Shown in pieces: positions 7,418 through 15,979 of a stretch of 64,000 bases of DNA. The DNA is taken from NCBI RefSeq assembly GCF_004765815.2, contig NZ_ML974127.1, positions 1 through 64,000 on the forward strand. Direction: 5' to 3'. Both the position numbers and the translations under genes were made by a program. Numbering within the stretch: position 1 is the stretch's first letter; each line of letters starts with the position of its first letter. The stretch comes from Halorussus salinus. GTDB lineage: Archaea; Halobacteriota; Halobacteria; Halobacteriales; Haladaptataceae. The notes under the pieces are model-generated. The model saw nothing but the letters and a program-made list of their open reading frames with translations. It was not told the DNA's origin and did no database searches.

Positions 7418-9496
7418 TTACCGAACTTCGCGGTCGTCCAGCAGTTCCTCGAACTCGCTCTCGGAGAGTACCGGGACCTCGTTCTCGTCGGCGTCGTCCA
7501 GTTTCGTCCGGCCGGGACTGTCGCCCGTAACGAGGTAATCCGTGTTGCCCGAGACGCTACCGGTCGCGTTCGCGCCGTGGTCCTCGACCAGTTGCTGGGC
7601 CTCGTTCCGGGTGTAGCCGTCGAGCGACCCCGTGAAGACGAAGGTGAGGCCCGCGAGTTCGTCGCCGGTCTCGGTCGCGCTCGGGGTCTCCAGCGGGCCG
7701 ATGGCGTCGAGCAGGTCGTCGATGACCCGCTCGTTCTGTTCGGACGCGAAGAACTCCGCGATTTGGTCGGCGACTTTCGGACCGATTCCCGCGACCCGTT
7801 CCAACTCGTCGCGGGTCGCGGTCCGAATCGCGTCGAGGTCGCCGAACTCGCGGGCGAGGTCCGCGGCGGTCGCCGGGCCGACCTTCGGGATGCCGATGGC
7901 TGAGAGGAACTCGCGGAGTCGCGGGTGTTTGGACCCGTCCAGTTCCGCCAGCAGGTTCCGGGCGCTGGTCTCGCCCCAGCCGTCGAGTCCGGTCAGGTCG
8001 TCCTCCTCGATGCGGTAGAGGTCCGCGAGGCTATCCTCCACGAGTCCGGCGTCGATGAGTTGCTCGACGCGCTCGCCGCCCAGTCCCTCGATGTCCAACC
8101 CGTCGTCGCTGGCGTAGTACTCAACCGCACGCTGGAGCTGTGCGACGCAGGCCAGTCCGCCGGTGCAGTAGGCCATCGGGCCGTCGAACTCCACCGCGCT
8201 GTCGCAGACCGGGCAGTGGTCGGGGAATTCGTAGTGGCCCTCGGCGTGTTTCTCGACCACCTCGGCGACGTAGGGAATCACGTCGCCCGCGCGCTCTACG
8301 TCCACCTCGTCGCCCACGTTGACGTTCATCTCCGCGATTTCGTCGGGGTTGTGGAGGCTGGCGCGCGAGACGGTGACGCCGCCCACGTCCACGGGTTCGA
8401 GGAGGGCCACCGGAGTCAGTCGCCCGGTCCGGCCGACCTGCACCGTGATGTCGGTGATGGTCGTCACCTCCGAGCGCGCGGGGAACTTGTAGGCGAAGGC
8501 CCACCGGTAGTGGCGCTCGGTGGTGCCCAACTCCTCGCAGAGCGAGAGGTCGTCTACTTTGACGACGACTCCATCTATCTCGTAGTCCAAGTCCGGGCGG
8601 GCTTCCATCAGACGGTTGCGGTAGTCGATGGCGGCTTCTACGTCGTCGGTGCGCTCCGAGCGGTCCTCGACCCGCAGGCCCCACTCGGGCAGGGTCTCGT
8701 GCTGTTCCCAGTGGCTCTCGAAGTCGTACGACGAGTCCAGTACGTCGAAGAAAAAGCAGTCCAGCGGCCGCCCGGCGGTCACGGAGGGGTCGAGTTGGCG
8801 GAGGGTGCCCGCCGCGGCGTTCCGTGGGTTGGCGAAGGGGTCCTCGCCGCGCTCGACGCGCTCGCGGTTGAGTTTCCGGAAGGCCTCCTCGGGGATGTGG
8901 ACCTCGCCCCGGAGGACGAGTCGGTCGGGGTAGTCCCCCCGCAGTCGGTGGGGCACGCTGGCGATGGTCCGGACGTTCTCGGTCACGTCCTCGCCGGTGT
9001 AGCCGTCGCCCCGCGTGGCGGCCCGGACGTACTCGCCCTCTTCGTAGACGACTTCGACCGAGAGACCGTCGAACTTGGGTTCGCAGACGTAGCGCAGGTC
9101 GTCGGCTCGCTCGCCGACCGCTCTGCGCACGCGCTCGTCGAACTCCCGCACGTCCTCGGCGTCGCCGCCCGAGTCGATAGAGAGCATCGGCGTGACGTGT
9201 TCGACCGTCCCGAGTTCGTCCAGCGGTTCCCCGCCGACGCGCCGGGTCGGACTGTCGTCGGTCCGGAGACCGAACGCGTCTTCGAGGTCCTGCAACCGGG
9301 TGAAGAGGGCGTCGTACGTCCGGTCGGCGATTACCGGGTCGTTCTCGACGTAGTAGCGGTAGTCGTGGTAGCGAATCGCCTCCCGCAACTGTTCGGCCTG
9401 TTCGCTGGCCTCGTCCTCGCTCAACTCCTCGACCGGCCGGAACTCGGTCGGCGGCTCCTCGACGTAGGGGTTCTCGTCGGCGCTCGCGCTCGCCAT
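7418..9496 (-). CDS. ligA: NAD-dependent DNA ligase
   Basis: A 692-residue ligase that seals nicks using NAD+. The adenylation-domain lysine is K141 in CEPKFDGLS. The OB-fold is followed by a four-Cys zinc finger (CPVCDSAVEF through CTGGLAC, about 420-440), then helix-hairpin-helix repeats (GLDGWGETS, GIPKVGPAT, VAGIGPKVA) and a C-terminal BRCT domain (LAGLTFVFTGSLDGYTR, about 610-690). LigA is bacterial. Most archaea rely on ATP-dependent ligase, and haloarchaea acquired LigA by transfer. It runs convergently to the 6900 gene with 5 bp between stops. Confidence 0.96.
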   Translation of the reverse strand: MASASADENPYVEEPPTEFRPVEELSEDEASEQAEQLREAIRYHDYRYYVENDPVIADRTYDALFTRLQDLEDAFGLRTDDSPTRRVGGEPLDELGTVEHVTPMLSIDSGGDAEDVREFDERVRRAVGERADDLRYVCEPKFDGLSVEVVYEEGEYVRAATRGDGYTGEDVTENVRTIASVPHRLRGDYPDRLVLRGEVHIPEEAFRKLNRERVERGEDPFANPRNAAAGTLRQLDPSVTAGRPLDCFFFDVLDSSYDFESHWEQHETLPEWGLRVEDRSERTDDVEAAIDYRNRLMEARPDLDYEIDGVVVKVDDLSLCEELGTTERHYRWAFAYKFPARSEVTTITDITVQVGRTGRLTPVALLEPVDVGGVTVSRASLHNPDEIAEMNVNVGDEVDVERAGDVIPYVAEVVEKHAEGHYEFPDHCPVCDSAVEFDGPMAYCTGGLACVAQLQRAVEYYASDDGLDIEGLGGERVEQLIDAGLVEDSLADLYRIEEDDLTGLDGWGETSARNLLAELDGSKHPRLREFLSAIGIPKVGPATAADLAREFGDLDAIRTATRDELERVAGIGPKVADQIAEFFASEQNERVIDDLLDAIGPLETPSATETGDELAGLTFVFTGSLDGYTRNEAQQLVEDHGANATGSVSGNTDYLVTGDSPGRTKLDDADENEVPVLSESEFEELLDDREVR

Positions 9497-9663
9497 TAGG
9501 TGGGGATTGTTCCTTCTCCGGTAAAAAGTCGGGTCTCCTCGGTAGTCCGCGAGGACTGGCTTAAACTTCCCACGGTACGCGTCGAAACCGAGAGGAGGGA
9601 GCCGTCCGACGCGCCGAAATGCAAAACGTTATGTGGGGGTGGTGATACCACCTCTCAAGGTCG

Positions 9664-10506
9664 ATGTCCGCCCCCAACGACGCCCCCGAATCGAACGACG
9701 ACCACCCCCACGAATCGAACGCTAACTACCCCTCCACACGGAACGCAGACCGTCCTCTCGACTCGAACGACGACGTTCCCGAAGAACCAGCCGACGCCTC
9801 CACGGACCCACGCCTGAACGAGAAGTACGTTCGCCGACTCCCCGACGCGAACCTGACGCTCGTCGGGGTCGTCCACGACCACCCGGCGAGCGTCCACCGC
9901 GCACGTGAGGTCGTCGCCTCGCGCGCCCCCGAGGTCGTCGCGCTCGAAGCGCCGCCGCTGGCGGTGCCCCTCTACGAGGCTTACGCCCGCGAGTCCCGTG
10001 CCCCGCCGACGTTCGGCGGCGAGATGAGCGCCGCCGCGCAGGCCGCCCGCGACGAGGAGGCCGAGGTCGTCGGCATCGACGGGCCGACGGTGGCGTTCTT
10101 CGCGCGACTCGCCCGGAACTGCCGGGCGGCCGACGCCTCGCTCGGGACGCTCCGGCGAGTCGTCTCGGGCGTCACCTCGGTCACTCGCCACGCGCTGACC
10201 TGCCGGGTCGCGGCCGCCGTCGCCTCGCGGACCGCGCTCCGCGTCGAGGTGGACGACCCAGTGGCCCACGACTGCGACCGGTGGGACCCGCCCGCGGTGC
10301 AGGCCAGCGACGAGCGCGCCCAAGCCCGGCGCTCCCAGTCGCTCCTCCGAGCGTTTGACCCTCCTCGGCCGGTTCGGCTCCGGGACGAGACCCGCGAGGA
10401 GTGCATGGCCGAGAACCTCTCGGCGCTGTGCGAGCGCGGCGAGACGGTCGCTGTCGTCGGTCTCGACCACCTCGACAGCGTTGCCGAGCAGGTCGAAGTC
10501 GAGTGA
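9664..10506 (+). CDS. TraB/TIKI-superfamily protein
   Basis: A 280-residue protein. The first 45 residues are a low-complexity Asn/Asp/Pro/Ser tail. The body has the two GxxH motifs that mark TraB/TIKI proteins: VGVVHDHPAS (about residue 63) and VGLDHLDSV near the C-terminus. A conserved Glu block follows the first (EVVALEAPP). Known family members are membrane-associated metalloprotease-like proteins such as enterococcal TraB/PrgY and metazoan TIKI. This copy lacks an obvious C-terminal transmembrane bundle, so it is a soluble, short form. Its substrate is unknown. Confidence 0.72.
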   Translation: MSAPNDAPESNDDHPHESNANYPSTRNADRPLDSNDDVPEEPADASTDPRLNEKYVRRLPDANLTLVGVVHDHPASVHRAREVVASRAPEVVALEAPPLAVPLYEAYARESRAPPTFGGEMSAAAQAARDEEAEVVGIDGPTVAFFARLARNCRAADASLGTLRRVVSGVTSVTRHALTCRVAAAVASRTALRVEVDDPVAHDCDRWDPPAVQASDERAQARRSQSLLRAFDPPRPVRLRDETREECMAENLSALCERGETVAVVGLDHLDSVAEQVEVE

Positions 10507-10630
10507 GCAGGACGACCCCCGAGCGAGCAGGACGACCTCGAGTACGCAAGCGCAATTGAACGAACGAGCGAAGCCGAGCGAACTGCGGAAAAATGAGCGA
10601 TGAGCGTCTGCGGTCGCACGAAGACTCGCG

Positions 10631-10867
10631 CTACAGGTCGCTTCGGAGTCGGACCTCGTCGTCGGTGACGGCGTCTACCCGACTCTCGTCGAGCGGGTAG
10701 GTGTCCTCGTCGCTGTCGCCCCAGTCGAGCGAGGCTTTGATCTTGTCCGTGATGCCCGCATCCGGGTTGACGTAGGCCGTGTCGCCGCGGACTTCCTGAA
10801 TCATTCCTACCTTGTCGTCGCCCATCATCACGGGCTTGCCCTCGTCGCTGTCACTGAATTGTGCCAT
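10631..10867 (-). CDS. Small PRC-barrel-like haloarchaeal protein
   Basis: A 78-residue acidic protein. The start MAQFSDSDEG is chosen because upstream codons do not look coding. The sequence KPVMMGDDKVGMIQEVRGDTAYVNPD resembles a PRC-barrel beta fold, found in RimM and in photosynthetic reaction-centre subunit H. Stand-alone PRC-barrel proteins are common in haloarchaea and their partners are unknown. The gene is monocistronic. Confidence 0.7.
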   Translation of the reverse strand: MAQFSDSDEGKPVMMGDDKVGMIQEVRGDTAYVNPDAGITDKIKASLDWGDSDEDTYPLDESRVDAVTDDEVRLRSDL

Positions 10868-11063
10868 AGCAACGGGATTACCACGGGATGCCTGATGGGT
10901 ACTGTGGCCTTGGACTGTCAGGTCGCGGTCGAGTTCGGCGAGGAGCGTCCCCGGCCTTGTCGGATTCGGGGACGAGACGCCCCGAATCAATCACTCCCTG
11001 CAGAGATGGCGGGTATTGCGACGACCCCGCGTACTTAAGCCCAGTCCGTCCGAGGAGGGACAC

Positions 11064-12251
11064 ATGCGTGAGGACTTTCTCCTCCTGAATCCGGGGCCGG
11101 TTCCCGTGACCCGCGAGGTACGACAGGCGATGAGCGAACCCATGGTCTCGCACCGCTCCGCCGAGTTCGAGGCCGTTTACGAGCGCGCCCAAGACGCGCT
11201 CGACCACGTGTTCACCGGATCGACGCTCGACGGCGAATCGACCGCGAGCGACGGGACGAGTCTCGTCTTCAACGGCACGGCGACGATGGCGATGGAGGCC
11301 GCAGTGGCGAACCTCGTCGGAACCTTGAGCGGGCGCGGCGACGACGGCAAGGTCGTCCCGCTCGTCAACGGCAAGTTCGGGCGGCGCTTCAAGCGAATCG
11401 CCGACCGGTACGCCTCCGTGGACCCCGTGGAAGCGACGTGGGGCCACTCCCTCGACCTCGACGAAGTTCGGGAGACGGTGGACGATGAGACGGACGTGGT
11501 GACGATGGTCCACAACGAGACCAGCACGGGCCTGCTGAACCCGGTCGAGGAGGTCGGGGAAATCGCCGCGGAACACGACGCCCGCTTCGTCGTGGACGGC
11601 GTGACCTCCATCGGCGGCGACGAGTTCCGCATCGACGACTGGAACGTGGACGTGGCAGTCACCGACGCCCAGAAGTGTCTGGCGGCACCGCCGGGGACCT
11701 CCGCGATGTACGCGACCGAGGAGGCCCAAGAAGCGTTCGACGGCGACGCCGCGCCGTTCTACGAGGACTTAGACTGGCACCTCCGGAAGGCCGACTCCCA
11801 CCAAACGCCGTTCACGAGCGCGGTCCCGCTGTTCCGCGGGCTGGCAATCGCCGTCGAGGATATCGTCGAGGAGGGCATGCCCGAGCGAATCGAGCGCCAC
11901 CGCGAGCAGTCCAAAGCCTTCCGCGAGGCGTTCACCGCGATGGGGCTGGACCTCTTCGCCGAGCGCAACGACGCCACGGAGTACTCGAACACCCTGACGG
12001 CGGTGTCGCTCCCGACCCACACCCGCGAGGACCCCGAGGCCTTCTTCGACGCCATCGAGGAGCGCGGCGTCTCCATCTCGGGCGGACAGGCCCACCTCGG
12101 CGGGGAAATCTTCCGCGTGAGCAACATGGGCAACCTCTCCAGCGAGCAGATTCTCCGCGGGATTCGCACCATCGGCGAGGCCTTCGAGGAGACCGGCGAG
12201 GACGTGGACACTGAGGCTGGCGTCGAGGCGGCGCGCGAAGTTCTGCGGTAG
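11064..12251 (+). CDS. Class V aminotransferase (serine/alanine-glyoxylate type)
   Basis: A 395-residue PLP enzyme. The start MREDFLLLNPGPVP has GAGGAG a few bases upstream. The N-terminus LLNPGPVPVTREV and the PLP-lysine region TDAQKCLAAPPG (about 210) match the alanine-glyoxylate/serine-pyruvate aminotransferase group. HNETSTGLLNPV and the C-terminal GGQAHLGGEIFRVSNMG also fit. In archaea such enzymes act in glycine/serine metabolism or phosphoserine interconversion, and substrate choice cannot be read here. The stop lies 12 bp before the distal end of the CRISPR array, which runs towards it. Confidence 0.9.
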   Translation: MREDFLLLNPGPVPVTREVRQAMSEPMVSHRSAEFEAVYERAQDALDHVFTGSTLDGESTASDGTSLVFNGTATMAMEAAVANLVGTLSGRGDDGKVVPLVNGKFGRRFKRIADRYASVDPVEATWGHSLDLDEVRETVDDETDVVTMVHNETSTGLLNPVEEVGEIAAEHDARFVVDGVTSIGGDEFRIDDWNVDVAVTDAQKCLAAPPGTSAMYATEEAQEAFDGDAAPFYEDLDWHLRKADSHQTPFTSAVPLFRGLAIAVEDIVEEGMPERIERHREQSKAFREAFTAMGLDLFAERNDATEYSNTLTAVSLPTHTREDPEAFFDAIEERGVSISGGQAHLGGEIFRVSNMGNLSSEQILRGIRTIGEAFEETGEDVDTEAGVEAAREVLR

Positions 12252-12263
12252 GTCGCCGTAGGG

Positions 12264-13696
12264 GTTTCAATCCCGTGCTGGGTTTTCTGGGTTCTGCGAC
12301 AAGGTCGCATCCCACGAGACGCGCTCGAAGTTCTCCGAGTTTCAATCCCGTGCTGGGTTTTCTGGGTTCTGCGACCTCGATGGAAGCGTGTGACGGGTCG
12401 CTCCTCATCATGTTTCAATCCCGTGCTGGGTTTTCTGGGTTCTGCGACCGCGTCGTTCGCGGCGGCCGCGGTACCGACTCCGAGTTTCAATCCCGTGCTG
12501 GGTTTTCTGGGTTCTGCGACCGACCAGTGGGTCCAACAGCGGGGCTTCCCCGGTCCGTTTCAATCCCGTGCTGGGTTTTCTGGGTTCTGCGACGCAACGA
12601 CGTTCTGGTCGCCGACCTCGATGTGCGTCCGCGGTTTCAATCCCGTGCTGGGTTTTCTGGGTTCTGCGACAGCTGTATCGACATACAGTTTACAGATAGC
12701 TGTATACGTTTCAATCCCGTGCTGGGTTTTCTGGGTTCTGCGACAGGGAGGACGAAGCGGTTCCAGTCGTCGGTCGGACGTGGTTTCAATCCCGTGCTGG
12801 GTTTTCTGGGTTCTGCGACACGTGTTATAGTTCACCTTCTCCGGGCTGAGTCCAACGACGTTTCAATCCCGTGCTGGGTTTTCTGGGTTCTGCGACTCGT
12901 CAAGTGGCGCTCGAAGAAGATTCGCCAAGAGTTGTTTCAATCCCGTGCTGGGTTTTCTGGGTTCTGCGACAATCACCACGTAGCCGGTGACGACTGCGAG
13001 TGCCAGGTTTCAATCCCGTGCTGGGTTTTCTGGGTTCTGCGACCACGATAAGACCGGCTGGGTGATTCGGCGATTTGCAGAGTTTCAATCCCGTGCTGGG
13101 TTTTCTGGGTTCTGCGACTCGCGGCCTCGTAGAACCACTGGGCTTGCTCGATGTTTCAATCCCGTGCTGGGTTTTCTGGGTTCTGCGACGGTGGTCGAAC
13201 TGGGCTTTGATGGTCGCGGCGTTCGTTTCAATCCCGTGCTGGGTTTTCTGGGTTCTGCGACGCGGCGAAGAGTACGAGCGCCTGTGGAACGACATGTTTC
13301 AATCCCGTGCTGGGTTTTCTGGGTTCTGCGACGGATTATCTCACCGTTCATCGTCCACCTCGGGACGTTTCAATCCCGTGCTGGGTTTTCTGGGTTCTGC
13401 GACTCGCGGGTCTGGGCGCGACTCATCGACACGCCCGAGTTTCAATCCCGTGCTGGGTTTTCTGGGTTCTGCGACGCGAGCGCGAACCCGGCCTCCTCGG
13501 CGAGGTCCGCGTTTCAATCCCGTGCTGGGTTTTCTGGGTTCTGCGACTGCTGTACAACCGGAAGTACATCAATCGGTCCGACCGAGTTTCAATCCCGTGC
13601 TGGGTTTTCTGGGTTCTGCGACATTTCAGGACCCTCAAGGCTTCTTCCCGGTTTTCTCCGTTTCAATCCCGTGCTGGGTTTTCTGGGTTCTGCGAC
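12264..13696 (-). CRISPR. CRISPR array, 20 identical 37-bp repeats and 19 spacers
   Basis: Repeats start at 12264, 12339, 12412, 12484, 12557, 12634, 12708, 12783, 12860, 12934, 13007, 13082, 13153, 13225, 13296, 13367, 13439, 13511, 13586 and 13660. All copies look identical, including both end repeats. Spacers are 34-40 bp. On the minus strand the repeat begins GTCGCAGAACCCAG and ends CACGGGATTGAAAC. The ATTGAAAC end is the usual crRNA 5' handle of archaeal type I systems, so transcription should run leftward with the leader at 13697-13805. The handle fits types I-B and I-D. The 37-nt length is somewhat unusual for haloarchaeal I-B repeats, which are mostly 30 nt. No cas gene lies in this window. 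Open frames across the array on both strands are artefacts of stop-free repeats. Confidence 0.98.
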
Positions 13697-13805
13697 AGGG
13701 GGTGAAAATCGGTCCAGAGGCCCCAAAAAGATTTCTCTTGGCGTCGTCGGCGACGCCGACTTCGTGGACCGGGGCTGTACAGAGAGTTTAAAAAGGTCCA
13801 CGAAG
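13697..13805 (-). promoter_or_regulatory. Probable CRISPR leader with promoter
   Basis: This 109-bp stretch lies between the leader-end repeat (13696) and the MFS gene stop (13806). Its minus strand carries a TTTTTAAA box (13787-13794) that would start transcription roughly 65 bases before the first repeat, and an AAATCTTTTTGG stretch nearer the array. Leaders of haloarchaeal arrays are AT-richer than the chromosome, and this one fits modestly. The T-tract could equally act as terminator for the MFS gene on the same strand, and read-through from that gene is another possible source of pre-crRNA. Confidence 0.6.
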
Positions 13806-15038
13806 CTACCCGCCGAACGCGCTCGCGCTTTCGGGGTCGATGCTGAGGAACGTTGGAATCGACACGGCGGCGACGGCGATTTCCAGCGCACCCGCCGCGA
13901 CGAACGCCGCGAGGAAGCCGAACTCGTCGGCCACGGTCCCGCCGACGAGGATGCCCGCGAGGAAGCCAATGCTCCCGCAGGCGTTGAACCCCGCCATCGC
14001 GGTCCCGCGGCCCTCCTCGGGCGAGAGGTCCGAGACCAGCGCCATCGTCGCCGGAGCCATCAGCGCGCCGATGACGCCCACGACGACCATCCCGATGCCT
14101 GCGGTCGCCACGGTCGGGGCGAGTCCGACCCCCACCACGGCGAAGCCGTACAGCGCCGACCCCGCGACGATGGGACCGGTCCGGCCGATTCGGTCCGAGA
14201 GGAGACCGAAGGGATACTGCAGAAGCGCGAACGGCGTGAAGAACAGTCCGAGCATGACGCCCGTCGCGGCGGCGTCGAGACCGAACGCCTCCCGGAAGTA
14301 GACCGTCCCGACCAGTGCGAAAAAGCCCGCGGTGAACCGGTCCACGAACCCGAAGACGTAGGGGAGTCCGAGGAGCGGCCGGTCGGTCAGGGTCGCCAAC
14401 GCGGTGCGAATCCGGCCCTCGGCGTCGGCGTCCGAGCTATCGCTGGCCGACGCGTCGCTGGCCGACGAGGGCGCGCGGTCGGGTATCGAGAGCGCGACCA
14501 GTCCGGCGACGACGAGCAGACCTCCGGCGGCGTAGAGCGGGACGAGCGGGCCGACGCCGTAGAGTTGCCCGCCGAGGGGTGCGCCGACCGCGGTGCCGAG
14601 ACCGATGGCGATGCCCGCCGCGCCCATGTTCTTGCCGTGGCCGCCGGATAGGTCCATCAGCATCGTCATCGCCAGCGAGAACGCGCCGATGGTGGTCGCG
14701 CCCTGCACCGCCCGGAGCGCCAGCACCTCGCCGAACGACAGCGAGAGCGCGCCGGGGAGCGCGGCGAGCGCGACGTAGCCGACCGCCCCGCCGAGCGCGC
14801 CCGCGGCGACCAGCGGCGTCCGGCGGCCGAGTCGGTCGCTGGCCGCGCCCCAGACGCCCGCGAACGCGACGAACGCCGCGAACTCCGCGGCGAGAAACCA
14901 CATGCTCGCGTCGAGCGCCGTGGTCGCGCCGACCGCCGCCACGAGGTCCGGGACCCCCGGATAGAGGAGGACCTGCGCCAGCAGGACGGCGAACACGACG
15001 GTCGCCAGTCGGATTCGGTCGCGCCTTGGAGTAGTCAC
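13806..15038 (-). CDS. MFS transporter
   Basis: A 410-residue protein with about 12 hydrophobic segments split by a hydrophilic, Ser/Asp-rich central loop (SSASDASASDSSDADAEG, about 195-215). The motif GAASDRLGRRTPL after TM2 (about 62-74) is the MFS A-motif, and the second half has an equivalent LLSDRIGRTGP. The fold matches drug:H+ antiporter-like members (TetA/MdtG type). The substrate is unknown. It lies upstream of, and on the same strand as, the CRISPR array. Confidence 0.9.
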   Translation of the reverse strand: MTTPRRDRIRLATVVFAVLLAQVLLYPGVPDLVAAVGATTALDASMWFLAAEFAAFVAFAGVWGAASDRLGRRTPLVAAGALGGAVGYVALAALPGALSLSFGEVLALRAVQGATTIGAFSLAMTMLMDLSGGHGKNMGAAGIAIGLGTAVGAPLGGQLYGVGPLVPLYAAGGLLVVAGLVALSIPDRAPSSASDASASDSSDADAEGRIRTALATLTDRPLLGLPYVFGFVDRFTAGFFALVGTVYFREAFGLDAAATGVMLGLFFTPFALLQYPFGLLSDRIGRTGPIVAGSALYGFAVVGVGLAPTVATAGIGMVVVGVIGALMAPATMALVSDLSPEEGRGTAMAGFNACGSIGFLAGILVGGTVADEFGFLAAFVAAGALEIAVAAVSIPTFLSIDPESASAFGG

Positions 15039-15143
15039 TGAGACGTACGGTACTGGGAAGCGCGCGGCCTTGTAAGTCGCGGAAGCGGTCGGCGCTTCCC
15101 TCGTGACTCGACGGAGGGAGCCGAGGTTGATACTCTCGAAACG

Positions 15144-15171
15144 CTTATTCTGTTCCCACCGGTAGTGGGAA
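15144..15171 (+). promoter_or_regulatory. vapB promoter with inverted-repeat operator
   Basis: A CTTATT TATA-like box at 15144-15149 lies 27 bases before the ATG at 15173, implying a leaderless transcript. Between box and ATG is a perfect inverted repeat, TTCCCAC (15153-15159) and GTGGGAA (15165-15171) with a 5-base spacer. Binding there would block RNA polymerase, as in toxin-antitoxin autorepression. The same half-site appears three times at 131-180. Confidence 0.65.
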
Positions 15172-15172
15172 T

Positions 15173-15511
15173 ATGCCGAAAGTGGACTCGAAAGGCCGTA
15201 TCGTTCTGCCGCAGGACCTCCGCGAACGACTCGGACTCGACCCCGGAACCGAAGTGGCCGTGCGCGAGGAGGGCGGCCGCGCGGTCGTCGAACCCGGAGA
15301 GAGCGCCGACGAGATTATTTGCGACCTCGAAACCCGAATCGAGGAAGCGGCCTCGCGCCGGGAGCGTCCGCGCTACGACGACCTAGAGGGTGAGGCCCGC
15401 GACCACCTCGAAACGATTCGGCGGCAGGCAAGCGGTTCAGGGGAGACGGGACACGATTCGGACGAGACCGCGAGCGACACGGACGACGAGACGCCGAACG
15501 GGGAGCGATGA
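15173..15511 (+). CDS. AbrB/MazE-type antitoxin (VapB-like)
   Basis: A 112-residue protein. Residues 1-45 are a SpoVT/AbrB swapped-hairpin DNA-binding domain (VDSKGRIVLPQDLRERLGL then GTEVAVREEGG). A long acidic helical tail (EEAASRRERPRYDDLEG, then a run of Asp/Glu/Thr) would wrap the toxin. The stop overlaps the start of the PIN-domain gene by 4 bases (15508-15511). The inverted repeat immediately upstream suggests autoregulation. Confidence 0.88.
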   Translation: MPKVDSKGRIVLPQDLRERLGLDPGTEVAVREEGGRAVVEPGESADEIICDLETRIEEAASRRERPRYDDLEGEARDHLETIRRQASGSGETGHDSDETASDTDDETPNGER

Positions 15512-15975
15512 GCGACGGCCCCTACCTGTTCGACGTTGGCGTCACCGCGCTCGCTCACGCGGGAACGCCTGTCAGTGAGACGCCGCTCTCGTACGTTCGG
15601 GAGGCTATCGCCGGAGAAATCGACGCGGTCGTCCCCTACCCGTCGCTCGTCGGTGCCCACCACGTCCTCACGTCGGTCTACGGATTCTCGAACGAGGATG
15701 CGTCGAGTCTCATGCAACGATTCATGGACGCCAATCGCGTTCACTGGTACGACGAGATGCGTGAAGAGACCGTTCGGGAAGGGTTCCAGTGGGCTGGCGA
15801 TGCGAATATCGAGGGGTGGGACGGGTACTACGCCAGAGTCGCTATCGAGGAGGGCGTCGAGACGATGCTGACGCTGGACGACGACTTTCGGCGCATCGAG
15901 GGCATCTCGACCGAAGTCGTCCTCACGACCGACGAGTTCGAGCGATTGAACCGGTATCTGGACCACCGAACCTGA
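15508..15975 (+). CDS. PIN-domain toxin (VapC-like ribonuclease)
   Basis: A 155-residue PIN domain. The first metal-binding Asp is D9 in YLFDVGVTALAH. The C-terminal acidic cluster is TLDDDFRRI (about 128), matching the TxDxDF signature. VapC toxins are Mg-dependent RNases that often cut tRNA or rRNA. The central PIN acidic residue is harder to place, perhaps in WDGYYARVAIEEG. Translation is coupled to the antitoxin by overlap. Confidence 0.85.
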   Translation: MSDGPYLFDVGVTALAHAGTPVSETPLSYVREAIAGEIDAVVPYPSLVGAHHVLTSVYGFSNEDASSLMQRFMDANRVHWYDEMREETVREGFQWAGDANIEGWDGYYARVAIEEGVETMLTLDDDFRRIEGISTEVVLTTDEFERLNRYLDHRT

Positions 15976-15979
15976 TTCC

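Noticed and set aside
12275-14651. Several long open frames with repeated GFSGF or WVFWVLR units across the CRISPR array
   Set aside because: They are translations of the stop-free 37-bp repeats and run on into the antisense of the MFS gene.
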